NCBI GenBank assembly: GCA_050258815.1
Contig: JBLMZM010000242.1
Location: 4,197-68,196, forward strand
DNA length: 64,000 bases
Origin: JAAXKN01 sp050258815
GTDB lineage: Bacteria > Bacteroidota > Ignavibacteria > Ignavibacteriales > SURF-24
Direction: 5' to 3'
A program made the translations under genes and the position numbers. Shown here piece after piece: positions 17,529-27,448 of this stretch (within the stretch, counting starts at the first letter, position 1; every line of letters begins with the position of its first letter). The notes below the pieces were generated by a model. That model saw only the letters and a program-made list of their open reading frames with translations. It had not been told where the DNA came from and made no database searches.

Positions 17529-18902
17529 ATGATAGAAGAAGAAAGCCGGACAAAAGTGGACCTTTATGAAGGAGTAAGAGCTATTGCGGTCAAGATACTC
17601 AACAGAATAGACCGTACGGATGCATATCTGGAAAAGCTCCTGGAGAATGAAATGAAGAATGCGGACCTTAATGGTCCTGATAAAGCCCTATTATTTGAAA
17701 TTGTACATGGAGTAAGCCGTTGGGGAGGCCGGATTGACTGGATACTTAATGGTTTTTACAAGGGGCAGTTCTCAAAGTGCGTTCCTAATGTGAAAAATGC
17801 CTTAAGGGTAGCACTTTATCAGATTATGTTTCTGGATAAGATCCCGGATTATGCGGCAGTTAACGAAGCTGTAGAGTTCATAAAAAGACTTCAGGGGCAG
17901 AAACCCGCAGATTTAATCAATGCGATACTGCGGAATATAATAAGGAACAAGGAGTCGCTGAGGTTTCCGGACCCGGAGGAAGACCTTGCGGCTTACCTGA
18001 GCACATACTATTCTCATCCGTTGTGGATGGTAAAACGCTGGCTGGCAAGATTCGGCAGAGAAAAGACAGAAGCCCTTCTTATGGCCAATAATGAAAGACC
18101 GGGACTCACCATCAGGGTCAACACGCTTAAGACAAGCGTTCCTGAATTTAATAATCTGCTGGACAGTGTCGGTTTGGGCTATACCCCGGGCAAATTCCTG
18201 CCGGAATTCATAAAATTAAAGACTTTAAGCAATATTACCGACTGGGAATATTTTGGCAAAGGCTATTTTAGCATACAGGATGAAAGCACCGGACTTCCCT
18301 GCCGTCTGCTGGATGTAAAGCCGGGCATGAGGGTACTGGATCTCTGCGCGGCGCCGGGAGGAAAAACGGCCTATATTGCTAGTCTGATGAATAATCAGGG
18401 CGAGATAGTAGCTCTCGATAAATATGAAAGCAGGCTGAAGGTTCTCAACCGGAATATGAGCCGTATGGGTATTGCCAATGTGAAAGCAGTTGAAGAAGAT
18501 GCCCTGAAATTTGAAGATGGAAAGTTTGACAGAATAATTCTGGATGCACCATGTTCGGGCCTGGGTACTCTATCAAAGAAGCCGGATATTAAATGGAAAA
18601 GAGACATTAATGATATAAGAAATCTTACAATCCTTCAGTATGAATTACTGGAGAAAGCTGCCTCAATGGTCAAAGACGGCGGGGCTATTGTTTACAGTAC
18701 CTGTACCATTGAACCGGATGAAAATTACGATATCATTAGCAGATTTTTACAGAATCATGCTGACTTTAGGCTGCATGATCTGCATGGAGAAATCGATGAG
18801 GCATTACTGGACGAGAATGGATGCGTACAGACATTCCCCCATATTCATCAGGTAGACGGTGCATTCTCCTGCAGATTGGATAAGGTGGGCATTTCAGGCT
18901 GA
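17529..18902 (+). CDS. rsmB: 16S rRNA m5C967 methyltransferase
   Basis: A cytosine-5 methyltransferase of the RsmB/NOP2 family. The N-terminal NusB-like helical domain (about 1-145) is followed by the SAM-binding motif VLDLCAAPGGKTAYIA, the catalytic motif IV LDAPCSGLGTLSKKPDIKW and motif VI YSTCTIEPDEN with the second cysteine. The length of 457 residues is normal. It reads in the same direction as the following rodZ-like gene, with a 99-bp AT-rich gap. Confidence 0.92.
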   Translation: MIEEESRTKVDLYEGVRAIAVKILNRIDRTDAYLEKLLENEMKNADLNGPDKALLFEIVHGVSRWGGRIDWILNGFYKGQFSKCVPNVKNALRVALYQIMFLDKIPDYAAVNEAVEFIKRLQGQKPADLINAILRNIIRNKESLRFPDPEEDLAAYLSTYYSHPLWMVKRWLARFGREKTEALLMANNERPGLTIRVNTLKTSVPEFNNLLDSVGLGYTPGKFLPEFIKLKTLSNITDWEYFGKGYFSIQDESTGLPCRLLDVKPGMRVLDLCAAPGGKTAYIASLMNNQGEIVALDKYESRLKVLNRNMSRMGIANVKAVEEDALKFEDGKFDRIILDAPCSGLGTLSKKPDIKWKRDINDIRNLTILQYELLEKAASMVKDGGAIVYSTCTIEPDENYDIISRFLQNHADFRLHDLHGEIDEALLDENGCVQTFPHIHQVDGAFSCRLDKVGISG

Positions 18903-19001
18903 AATTCGATTTTTTAAATAAATGCATATCTATTATTAAAATATTTTAATATTTTGATATTGAAAATAAAAAAGTACTTCAAACATGGGTTGTATTAAGA
19001 T

Positions 19002-19889
19002 ATGTTAAAGAAGCTAGCTGAAGAATTAAAAGAGAACCGGCTGGAGAAGGGAATAACACTTCAACAGCTCTTTGTAAAGACACGTATAGATATCAAATTT
19101 CTTGAAGCCATTGAAAATGGTAATTTTGACGTACTGCCTGAGGTATATTTAAGGGCATTTATTAAATCTTATGCTGCTGCAGTAGGAATGGACGAAGCCG
19201 CAACGATCAAGAAATTTGATGCTGCCAGAGCAGGTAAGGATTATGAAGACAGGGCACAGGAAGAATCGCACCAGCCTCCCAAGGAGGAGAAAGCCCCTGC
19301 TCATAAGTATGGAAAACCCAAGGAATTTGTCTCAATTGACACTTCGGTTCCCTTGTCAAACGAAGAGCCTGCGGCCCCCCGTTCACCTAAGAATAATATG
19401 GTATTGCTAATAGGCGGGATATTGATTTTTGCGGCAATAATTGCCGCATATCTGTTTTTTTTTCATAGTTCCTCGCATGAAATAGTAACCGAAAAACCTT
19501 ATGAAGAATATATTGATAAAAAGCAGGAAAAGGCGCCGGATTCAACTGCTGCGGCAACAAATAATCCGCAGAATACTGCAGGTGCCCCCGCAGCAATAAA
19601 CGACAGTCTCACATTAAGGATCAGAACAAAAGATCAGACCTGGGTAAAGGTAAATAAGGATAATATAAAGTCCGAAGAGTTTATATTACAGCCCAATACT
19701 GAGAAAGCCGTCAGAGCAAAGAGTAATTTTAACGTAACTATAGGTAATTCGGGTTCAGTGGAATTGCTTCTGAATAATAACCCGTTAAACTTTTCCGGCG
19801 GAAAAGGACAGGTAAGGGTCGTAAAAGTTGATTCAAGCGGATTGTCTTATCAAAAAGCAGTAAAACCACAAAAAAGCAGTAATGAGTAA
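19002..19889 (+). CDS. RodZ-like helix-turn-helix membrane protein
   Basis: The cytoplasmic N-terminus is a Cro/cI-like helix-turn-helix (about 1-75; LAEELKENRLEKGITLQQLF, YLRAFIKSYAAAVGMDEA) as in RodZ. An acidic linker, one membrane span (about 131-151; VLLIGGILIFAAIIAAYLFF) and a periplasmic C-terminal DUF4115 domain (about 200-290; RIRTKDQTWVKVNKD) follow. RodZ links MreB to the cell-wall elongation machinery. The gene overlaps ligA by 8 bp. Confidence 0.85.
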   Translation: MLKKLAEELKENRLEKGITLQQLFVKTRIDIKFLEAIENGNFDVLPEVYLRAFIKSYAAAVGMDEAATIKKFDAARAGKDYEDRAQEESHQPPKEEKAPAHKYGKPKEFVSIDTSVPLSNEEPAAPRSPKNNMVLLIGGILIFAAIIAAYLFFFHSSSHEIVTEKPYEEYIDKKQEKAPDSTAAATNNPQNTAGAPAAINDSLTLRIRTKDQTWVKVNKDNIKSEEFILQPNTEKAVRAKSNFNVTIGNSGSVELLLNNNPLNFSGGKGQVRVVKVDSSGLSYQKAVKPQKSSNE

Positions 19890-21903
19890 TATTGCCCAAA
19901 AAAGAATTGAAGAACTGATCGAATTAATACGGGAACATGATTACAAATATTTTGTTCTTGCTGAGCCTTCCATAAGTGATTATGATTATGACATGCTGGT
20001 CAAGGAATTGCAGGCTCTTGAAAAGGAAAATCCGGAGTTAGTCTCCCCTGATTCACCCACGCAAAGGGTTGGAAAGGATCTGACTAAGGAATTCAGGCCT
20101 GTAACCCACATTATTCCGATGCTGAGCCTAGCAAATACTTATAATGAACAAGAACTGATTGATTTTGACAGGCGGGTAAGAGAAGGCCTGCCTGGTTCGG
20201 AAAAGGTTGAATACGTCGTGGAAATGAAGATTGACGGCGTATCTGTCAGTTTGCGCTATGAGAAGGGCGTCCTCATTACGGCAGCAACAAGGGGCGACGG
20301 AACAATTGGTGAAGAGATAACCAATAACGTCAGGACCATAAAGTCAATTCCCCTCAGGCTGAAGAAGGACATTGTAGATGAGCATAGGCTTGGCAATGTT
20401 GAGATAAGGGGAGAAATATATATTGAGATTGAGCACTTCAGGAATCTCAACAGGGAAAGAGAGGAAAGAGGGGAGAAGCTGTTTGCAAATCCCAGGAATC
20501 TGGCGGCAGGAACTATAAAACTGCAGGATCCGAGGATAGTTGCCCAACGGCCCCTTAATATTTTTGTTTATTATCTTCTAAATCCTGAGAACGGGCTCAG
20601 TACCCATTTCGAGAACCTGAAACTGCTTCATGAACTGGGATTTAAGGTAAATAAAGAATATAAGCTGTGTAAAGATATAAACGAAGTTCTTGAGCACTGC
20701 AGGGACCTCGAAGAGAAGAGAAGTACGCTTCCATATGAGATTGACGGTGCAGTAATAAAGGTAAATTCACTGAGGCAGCAAAGGATTCTGGGTACGATTG
20801 CCAAATCCCCGAGATGGGCAGTGGCTTTCAAGTTCAAAGCCAGGCAGGCCTTTACAAGGCTGAATAAAATTGTCTGGCAGGTAGGCCGGACAGGCACTCT
20901 TACTCCCGTAGCCGAACTGGAACCCGTTTTTCTGGCTGGTTCTACCATAAGCCGTGCTACACTGCATAACCTGGATGAAATCAGAAGAAAGGATATACGG
21001 GAAGGGGATAAAGTAATAGTTGAAAAGGGCGGAGATGTAATCCCGAAGATATCTGCTGTAGTTTTAGAAGAGCGCCCTGCCGGGAGCAAAGAAGCTGAAG
21101 CTCCCCAGGTATGTCCTGTTTGCAATTCCATCTTGTTCAAGCCGGAGAATGAAGTAGCCATATATTGTGAAAACCATCTTTGTCCGGCGCAGATCAAGGG
21201 CCGGATTGCCCATTTTGCATCACGCGGGGCGATGGATATTGAAGGGCTCGGTGAGTCCCTGATAGATCAGTTCGTAGACCTGGGATACCTGAATACCTAT
21301 GCCGATGTATATAAGCTGAAAGACAGGAAAGAGGAATTGATAGGGATTGAGCGGCTGGGTAAAAAAAGCGTGGATAATATATTAAATGCAGTTGAAAAGA
21401 GTAAAGCCCAGCCTTTCGCAAAAGTACTCTTTGCCCTTGGCATAAGGTACATTGGTGCGGGCGCTGCGCGAAAACTGGCTGATCATTTCAATTCCATTGA
21501 TGCGCTAATGCAGGCCTCGGAAGAAGAAGTTGAATCAGTTTATGAAATAGGTCCCAGCATCAGTAAAAGCGTAAGGAAATTCTTTTCTGACGAAAAGAAC
21601 AGGGAAATAGTTGAAAGTCTTAAGAATGCGGGTCTGAGATTTACCAGTGAGCGTCAGGCAGAGGCAAAGAGCGGCCTTGAAAATAAAACATTCGTCCTGA
21701 CCGGAGGTCTGAAGAACTTTACCCGGGAGGAAGCCTCCGACCGTATTATAAATGCCGGTGGGAAAGTTGCTTCAAGTGTAAGCCGGAAAACAGATTTTGT
21801 TGTTGCAGGCGAGAACGCCGGTTCCAAGCTGGCAAAAGCCGAGCAGATGGGTCTCAGGATAATAAATGAAGATGAGTTAATTGAACTCCTAAATAACGGG
21901 TAG
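19882..21903 (+). CDS. ligA: NAD-dependent DNA ligase
   Basis: Seals nicks using NAD. Domains run in the standard order: domain Ia (YYxxxP-like DYKYFVLAEPSISDYDYDML), the adenylation domain with catalytic Lys116 in EMKIDGVSVSLRYEKG, the OB fold, a four-cysteine zinc finger (CPVCNSILF then YCENHLCPAQ), helix-hairpin-helix repeats, and a C-terminal BRCT domain (about 595-673). The 673 residues match the family. The start at 19882 lies within the end of the rodZ-like gene. Confidence 0.96.
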   Translation: MSNIAQKRIEELIELIREHDYKYFVLAEPSISDYDYDMLVKELQALEKENPELVSPDSPTQRVGKDLTKEFRPVTHIIPMLSLANTYNEQELIDFDRRVREGLPGSEKVEYVVEMKIDGVSVSLRYEKGVLITAATRGDGTIGEEITNNVRTIKSIPLRLKKDIVDEHRLGNVEIRGEIYIEIEHFRNLNREREERGEKLFANPRNLAAGTIKLQDPRIVAQRPLNIFVYYLLNPENGLSTHFENLKLLHELGFKVNKEYKLCKDINEVLEHCRDLEEKRSTLPYEIDGAVIKVNSLRQQRILGTIAKSPRWAVAFKFKARQAFTRLNKIVWQVGRTGTLTPVAELEPVFLAGSTISRATLHNLDEIRRKDIREGDKVIVEKGGDVIPKISAVVLEERPAGSKEAEAPQVCPVCNSILFKPENEVAIYCENHLCPAQIKGRIAHFASRGAMDIEGLGESLIDQFVDLGYLNTYADVYKLKDRKEELIGIERLGKKSVDNILNAVEKSKAQPFAKVLFALGIRYIGAGAARKLADHFNSIDALMQASEEEVESVYEIGPSISKSVRKFFSDEKNREIVESLKNAGLRFTSERQAEAKSGLENKTFVLTGGLKNFTREEASDRIINAGGKVASSVSRKTDFVVAGENAGSKLAKAEQMGLRIINEDELIELLNNG

Positions 21904-21908
21904 TTGTT

Positions 21909-22433
21909 TTGGCAGAGAAGATCAAGAAAAAACTGGCTTATTACGTCGCCCGAAGGAAGTTTCTCAGAAAGATGAGTCCTAAGAAATCCTTTAAGGGGCT
22001 CATGGAGGAATCCTCGGCCTTTTTTATACTGATGCCTGAAAAGGAGGAAGAGTTCAGGGCTGCCCTGGAATTCATTAACTGTCTGACGAAGGCGGGGAAA
22101 AGGGTAATTCTGTTTGCAAATAAAATCCAGAGCGTGATTCTGGGGCAGGATTATCCCCTGGTTGAAGTCGCCGTAGAAGACATTACAAAGCTGGGCTTAC
22201 CCTCGAAAAAGCTTACTAATATACTGGCGCAGAAGAAGTTTGACGTAGTAATAGACTTAAATATTTCTGAAAACCTATTTTACAGTGTAGCGGCAAATAT
22301 AGTAAGTTCAAGTTACAGGATCGGGTTTAATAAGGAGAATTCGGATAGATTTTATAACCTGCAGATAATAAATAATGAAATTAACTCTGCAATTTCTTAC
22401 AGAAATTTATTAAATTCGTTACAAATGTTTTAA
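21909..22433 (+). CDS. Hypothetical protein resembling half of a GT9 glycosyltransferase
   Basis: The 174 residues start with a basic helix (KIKKKLAYYVARRKFLRKM) followed by an alpha/beta domain (SAFFILMPEKEEEFRAALEFI, GKRVILFANK, KFDVVIDLNISENLFYSVAAN, SSYRIGFNKEN). The strand DVVIDL followed by YRIGF resembles the N-terminal Rossmann half of heptosyltransferase-like (GT9) proteins. The nucleotide-sugar-binding second half is absent. Similar short proteins occur in Bacteroidetes next to ligA and dapA; the function is unknown. The start is TTG 21909, 5 bp after ligA. Confidence 0.6.
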   Translation: MAEKIKKKLAYYVARRKFLRKMSPKKSFKGLMEESSAFFILMPEKEEEFRAALEFINCLTKAGKRVILFANKIQSVILGQDYPLVEVAVEDITKLGLPSKKLTNILAQKKFDVVIDLNISENLFYSVAANIVSSSYRIGFNKENSDRFYNLQIINNEINSAISYRNLLNSLQMF

Positions 22434-22448
22434 CAGAGAGAACAAAAT

Positions 22449-22796
22449 ATGAACTTTGAAGTAAAAAGAATTGGGGATATCTCAATATTCAAATTAAATG
22501 AAAAGCGACTGAATTCTTCTCTTTCCGGTATGGTAAAGGGAGAGTTTACAATTCTACTTCATGCAGAAGATACAAACAAATTGATTGTGGATTTATCTGA
22601 GGTAGAAACGTGTGACAGTTCCGGTCTGAGTGCCCTGCTATTAGCATACAGGATCCTGAGCGGAAATCAGGGTCATATCAGAATTGCTTCTCCTTCCAAA
22701 AATGTTATGACATTGATTCATATTTCACAGCTTGACAGGGTTTTGCCTGTATCCAACACAGTTAATGAAGCTATCAGCGAACTAGAAAAAAAATAA
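22449..22796 (+). CDS. STAS-domain anti-anti-sigma-factor-like protein
   Basis: A single 115-residue STAS domain. LIVDLSEVETCDSSGLSALL carries the phosphorylatable serine (Ser57/58) typical of SpoIIAA/RsbV-type antagonists. It should bind a serine-kinase anti-sigma factor or similar partner, but no such kinase is encoded nearby. It lies between the GT9-like gene and a sodium symporter in the same direction, with 15- and 9-bp gaps. Confidence 0.85.
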   Translation: MNFEVKRIGDISIFKLNEKRLNSSLSGMVKGEFTILLHAEDTNKLIVDLSEVETCDSSGLSALLLAYRILSGNQGHIRIASPSKNVMTLIHISQLDRVLPVSNTVNEAISELEKK

Positions 22797-22805
22797 GGGT
22801 AAATC

Positions 22806-24323
22806 GTGGACAGAACTATTGATTATGTAATTATTGTAGCCTATCTGATAGGCATCGCAATTTTCGGTATTGTTTCTGGTGGAAAGCAGAAATCTGCAAA
22901 GGATTATTTTTTAGGAGCCAAGGCAGTTCCCTGGTGGGCTGTATGTTTTTCTATTGTGGCTTCAGAAACGAGTACGTTGACTTTTATTTCCATTCCGGGT
23001 CTGGCTTATCTTACAAATCTTAACTTCTTACAGGTAACCGTAGGATACCTGATTGGAAGAATTATTGTAGCATTTTACTTCCTGCCCCAGTACTACAAGG
23101 GGGAATTAAGCACTGCATATGCATTTCTTGAAAACCGTTTTGGAGTTAAGACCCGTTCTTTTGCTTCTCTGGTTTTCCTGTTTACAAGGACAGCTGCTGA
23201 CGGTGTAAGACTCTTTGCCGCTGCAATTCCATTGAAACTGATGCTGAATATCAACTATCCTACTGCAATTGCAATTATTGCTTTTGTGACGCTGGTTTAT
23301 ACGTATACCGGAGGTGTTAAGGGCGTCATCTGGGTAGAAGTAATACAGATGTTTATTTATCTTGGTGGTGCGGCAGTAGCTGCGGTGTACCTGCTAAATC
23401 TTCTTCCCAATGGATGGGCTTCGGTTGTTGCAGCCGCAGGTCCCGGGAATAAAATGAATATTCTTAATTTTGGTTTTGATAAAGGACTCTCAGGCTTTTT
23501 CGACAGTCCATATACCTTGATTGGGGGACTGATTGGCGGGGCCTTCCTTTCGATGGCCTCACACGGTACCGATCAGATTATCGTTCAGAGACTTCTTACG
23601 GCAAAGAATTTAAGCGGGGGCAGAAAGGCTATTATTGGCAGCGGTATAATAGTAATCTTCCAGTTTGCGTTGTTCCTCGTTGTTGGTCTCTGTCTTTATG
23701 CATTTTACGGTCCAATGAACGTAAAATCCGATGAAATATTCCCTAAGTTCATTCTGGAGAAATTACCCGTTGGTGTTTCCGGAATCATTATTGCCGGTTT
23801 ATTCTCGGCTGCTATGTCGACCCTTGCCGGATCGATAAGCGCTTTATCATCCTCAACAATGTTGGATTTATTCAAGAATTATTTTCAGAGACGCAAGTTC
23901 AGTGACAGGAAGGAATTAAAAATTTCCAGAATGGTTACGATAATATGGACTTGTGTACTCATTGTTTCGGCAATATTTTTCATGAATTCATCGCGTGCAG
24001 TTGTAGAGCTTGCTCTTAGCATTGCATCCTTTACCTATGGCGGGTTGTTAGGAACATTCCTTCTCGGGTTGTTTGTTAAAAAGGCCACGCAGGAAGATGC
24101 ACTCGCAGGATTTACCTCCGGAATATTCGTAATGATTACTGTTATTTCACTAAAGCTTGTGGCATGGACCTGGTTTACACTGATAGGAGTTATTACTACA
24201 ATTCTGATAGGTTCACTGCTTAGCAAACTTACAGTCAGGGATACGGTTATTGAACAGAAAAGCGGCACTGGTGTGAAATCTGGCAATTCAGGAAAACAGA
24301 AAATAGCAGAAGTTAATAAATAA
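22806..24323 (+). CDS. Sodium:solute symporter (SSS family)
   Basis: A 505-residue polytopic protein with about 13 membrane segments. It has the SSS signatures SFVxSE-like CFSIVASETSTLTFISIPG in TM2 (sodium site), the loop RLFAAAIPLKL, and GLFSAAMSTLAGSISALSSSTMLDLF in TM9, whose serine pair completes the Na2 site. The substrate (sugar, amino acid, pantothenate or other) cannot be told from sequence alone. The start is GTG 22806. Confidence 0.88.
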   Translation: MDRTIDYVIIVAYLIGIAIFGIVSGGKQKSAKDYFLGAKAVPWWAVCFSIVASETSTLTFISIPGLAYLTNLNFLQVTVGYLIGRIIVAFYFLPQYYKGELSTAYAFLENRFGVKTRSFASLVFLFTRTAADGVRLFAAAIPLKLMLNINYPTAIAIIAFVTLVYTYTGGVKGVIWVEVIQMFIYLGGAAVAAVYLLNLLPNGWASVVAAAGPGNKMNILNFGFDKGLSGFFDSPYTLIGGLIGGAFLSMASHGTDQIIVQRLLTAKNLSGGRKAIIGSGIIVIFQFALFLVVGLCLYAFYGPMNVKSDEIFPKFILEKLPVGVSGIIIAGLFSAAMSTLAGSISALSSSTMLDLFKNYFQRRKFSDRKELKISRMVTIIWTCVLIVSAIFFMNSSRAVVELALSIASFTYGGLLGTFLLGLFVKKATQEDALAGFTSGIFVMITVISLKLVAWTWFTLIGVITTILIGSLLSKLTVRDTVIEQKSGTGVKSGNSGKQKIAEVNK

Positions 24324-24349
24324 ATAGCAGGCAGGTATAAATCTCAATT

Positions 24350-25198
24350 ATGGTCAGTAAAGATAATCTAAATAAAGTAAAGTTGATTGTATGCGATCTG
24401 GATGGGACTCTGTTAAATGATAAAGGTATGGTTGGTGAGGAAACTACCAGGCTCGTTAAGGAATTGAGGGAATTAGGAGTCCGTTTTTCCTTTGCTTCGG
24501 GGAGATTGCATTGTACCATTGTGGACTTTGCGGCTCACCTGGGATTAATGACTCCTTTGATCTCACTGGACGGGGCTTTGATTCAGAGCCACTCTAAAGA
24601 AGAAACAGTTTTTGAATCCTTTGTCCCTGAAAGGTACGTAAAAAAAGCCATCCAGCTGGCAGATAAATTTTTACTGAAAGTTGCTCTTTGTCACGATGAA
24701 GCGATTTACTATACGGAATTCAATTCTGCAGTTCCCAGGATACTCGATAAATTCGGTGCAGAATTCAGGGAGGTCTCTTCATACGACGGATTGACCAGGA
24801 GGGTTCTGGAGGTAGTCATTGCAGGGGAACAAAATGATGCTGTTAAGTATGTAAAGCAGAAGATGAGTTTCCCATATAGTTTCGGGATAAACGCCACATA
24901 TTTTAAGTCCCATTTTCATAAGGGTATTTATTATTCGGAAATAAGAAAGTCCGGTGTATCGAAGGGCGCAAGTCTCGAGAGACTGGTCAAGCACCTTAAA
25001 TTTAAGATTGGTGAGACTGCAATAATTGGCGACTGGTATAATGACAGGAGTTTATTCGAGACAGGTGCAATTAAGATAGCGATGGCAAATGCGGTACCTG
25101 AGATAAAGAGGATGGCTCATTATATTACTGAGAGAAGCAACAATGAAGATGGTGTTGCTGAATTCCTGGAGATGGTCTTAAGGTCAAAGAAAGGATAG
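24350..25198 (+). CDS. Cof-type HAD hydrolase
   Basis: A HAD phosphatase with a type IIB cap. The nucleophile motif VCDLDGTLLND (Asp16 and Asp18), motif II FASGRLHCTI, the lysine of KGASLERL and the late acidic motif IGDWYNDRSLFE are in order. Cof-type enzymes dephosphorylate sugar phosphates, PLP or flavin precursors. The substrate here is unknown. It is 2 bp from the PgpH-like gene. Confidence 0.88.
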   Translation: MVSKDNLNKVKLIVCDLDGTLLNDKGMVGEETTRLVKELRELGVRFSFASGRLHCTIVDFAAHLGLMTPLISLDGALIQSHSKEETVFESFVPERYVKKAIQLADKFLLKVALCHDEAIYYTEFNSAVPRILDKFGAEFREVSSYDGLTRRVLEVVIAGEQNDAVKYVKQKMSFPYSFGINATYFKSHFHKGIYYSEIRKSGVSKGASLERLVKHLKFKIGETAIIGDWYNDRSLFETGAIKIAMANAVPEIKRMAHYITERSNNEDGVAEFLEMVLRSKKG

Positions 25199-25200
25199 TA

Positions 25201-27396
25201 ATGGCATTTGCTAATAAATCTGTGTTAAAGAAGAGCCTCAGAGTAAAATTATTAATCTTATTTGTGACGGTTGTTCTGATTGTGATGATGTTTCCCGGAG
25301 GCGAGTCAATCGAATCCGAGGTGACCGTCGGATCGATATGGATACAGGATGATTTAATAGCAACCAACAGTTTCCCCATCTATAAAAATCCGGAAATCTA
25401 CAAGCGTGAGAAGCGAAGGGCAACTGAAAATGTTCTGCCGGTCTTTCAGAAGAATGAAAATATAGTTGCCCAGAGTCTGGACAGTCTTAAAAAGTATAAT
25501 CAGTTTCTCATTGAACAGATCGATAGGGAACTTGAAGGAAATGAATCCAATACTACTGACAATATTTTCCTGAGCCCATCCTCGTTTAAGGCCCTAAAGA
25601 ATGTAAGGAAATCAGAAAGCACCTTCGTTGCCCCCAATAATCAAAATCTTCAAAATCTGCTTACCCGTGCTGAAGAAATCATAAGGAAGACTTATAAAGT
25701 TGATATTTTCAATCTTCTTTATAATGAGATTAAAAAGGACAGCATAGCTGTCCGCACAGGACGAATAGACAACATTGAACCCAAGAGGAAATTTCAGGAT
25801 CTGAAGGTAGCCCAGAGTTTTATTGCCGATGAAGCCGGTCATATCAGTGATGATCCCTTGCTGAATAATGCGGTAATAGAGTACATTAATCATTTTATTA
25901 AACCCAATCTGCTTTACCGTGAAGATCTTACTGAGCAGGAGATGAAACTTGCCGAAAACAAGGTTTCACCCAACATAGGTATTGTAAATGAAAACGAAAG
26001 AATAATTGCCAAGCATGAAAGAATAAGTGAAGAAGCCAAGCTAAAGATCGATTCATACAGGAAAGCAAAAGCAGAGAAGATGGGATTTATAAACAGCTAC
26101 ACGCAGCTGCTGGGGAAATTCCTGCATATACTTCTTATACTTACACTATTTGTAATATATCTTTTCCTGTTCAGGAAAAAGATATATGGTGATAACGTCA
26201 AGATCTTGTTAATCTCAATAATAGTCTTATTTATAAGCTTTATTGCATTTTTAGTGCATCAGATAAATGCCAATTCTCCCACCTATTTATTAATCATTGT
26301 GCCCGCGGCTTCAATGCTTTTGACCATAATATTTGATTCACGGGTTGGCTTTTACGGTACGGTAATTATATCGCTGATTGTAGGCGGTCTGAGGGGCAAT
26401 GACTACTCGTTTGTAGCGATGAATATTTTTGCCGGGGCATTGGCCTCATATACCGTGCGTGATATTAAGAACCGTGCGCAGGTGTTCCGTTCTTTCCTTT
26501 ATATTCTTATTGGATATGCAGTAAGCCTTTTTGCCTTCGGTTTTGAGCGTTTTGAAACCGTGAACAATTTATTGATTGAATTTGCCTTTGCTGTCTCAAA
26601 CGCTCTTATAAGTCCTGTCTTCACCTTTGGAATGATAATTTTCTTCGAGCGGTTTTTTAAGATTACTACAGATCTTACGCTGCTGGAACTTACGGATTTT
26701 AACAGACCATTATTGAAGGAACTAGCCCGCAATGCACCCGGAACATTCACACATTCGATGACCGTAGGCTCTCTGGTTGAAAACGCTGCAGAACTGATTC
26801 ATGCCAATCCATTGCTGGCAAGGGTAGGTGCGTATTACCATGACATTGGAAAGACCCTCAGTCCTTTTAATTTTGTAGAGAACCAGTTGACTGACGAAAA
26901 CCGCCATGAGAATCTTACCCCGAAGCAGAGTGCCGCACTGATAATTGAGCACGTAAAGAATGGAATTGAGCTCTCACACCAGTACAATCTGCCGCAGGAG
27001 ATAATAGATTTTATTCCGATGCATCATGGAACGCTTGTTGTCAGTTTTTTCTATGAAAAAGCCAAGGCTTTATACGGAGAGGAAAACGTGGATATAAATG
27101 CTTTCAGATATAAAGGTCCAAAGCCTAACTCAAAGGAAACTGCACTTGTGATGCTGGCAGACGCGTGTGAATCCACCGTAAGATCGATACAGAATCCTGA
27201 TCCCTCAAAGGTGGAGAATGTCATTAATGGCCTGATAAAGAACAGGCTGGAGGATGGGCAACTGGATGAATCTCCCATTACGCTGTCTGATCTTAAAAAG
27301 ATCAAGGAATCATTTTTATATATATTACTTGGACAGCATCATAAGAGAATTCGTTATCCAAAACAGGACGAAATGGAAAATCTGAAGGGAGCGTGA
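25201..27396 (+). CDS. 7TM-HD domain protein, PgpH-like cyclic-di-AMP phosphodiesterase candidate
   Basis: An N-terminal membrane anchor precedes an extracytoplasmic 7TMR-HDED domain (about 40-295). Seven membrane spans follow (about 300-480). The C-terminal HD domain has HSMTVGSLVENAAELI, the metal pair YYHDIGKT, and MHHGT. This is the PgpH architecture, known to hydrolyse c-di-AMP in Firmicutes. The same family is frequent in Bacteroidetes and Chlorobi, usually near ybeY or phoH, which are absent here. The 731-residue length fits. Confidence 0.87.
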   Translation: MAFANKSVLKKSLRVKLLILFVTVVLIVMMFPGGESIESEVTVGSIWIQDDLIATNSFPIYKNPEIYKREKRRATENVLPVFQKNENIVAQSLDSLKKYNQFLIEQIDRELEGNESNTTDNIFLSPSSFKALKNVRKSESTFVAPNNQNLQNLLTRAEEIIRKTYKVDIFNLLYNEIKKDSIAVRTGRIDNIEPKRKFQDLKVAQSFIADEAGHISDDPLLNNAVIEYINHFIKPNLLYREDLTEQEMKLAENKVSPNIGIVNENERIIAKHERISEEAKLKIDSYRKAKAEKMGFINSYTQLLGKFLHILLILTLFVIYLFLFRKKIYGDNVKILLISIIVLFISFIAFLVHQINANSPTYLLIIVPAASMLLTIIFDSRVGFYGTVIISLIVGGLRGNDYSFVAMNIFAGALASYTVRDIKNRAQVFRSFLYILIGYAVSLFAFGFERFETVNNLLIEFAFAVSNALISPVFTFGMIIFFERFFKITTDLTLLELTDFNRPLLKELARNAPGTFTHSMTVGSLVENAAELIHANPLLARVGAYYHDIGKTLSPFNFVENQLTDENRHENLTPKQSAALIIEHVKNGIELSHQYNLPQEIIDFIPMHHGTLVVSFFYEKAKALYGEENVDINAFRYKGPKPNSKETALVMLADACESTVRSIQNPDPSKVENVINGLIKNRLEDGQLDESPITLSDLKKIKESFLYILLGQHHKRIRYPKQDEMENLKGA

Positions 27397-27448
27397 GACA
27401 TTATGGAGAAAATATTTTAACCAGCAGCTTAAGCGTGGTTTATACGGA

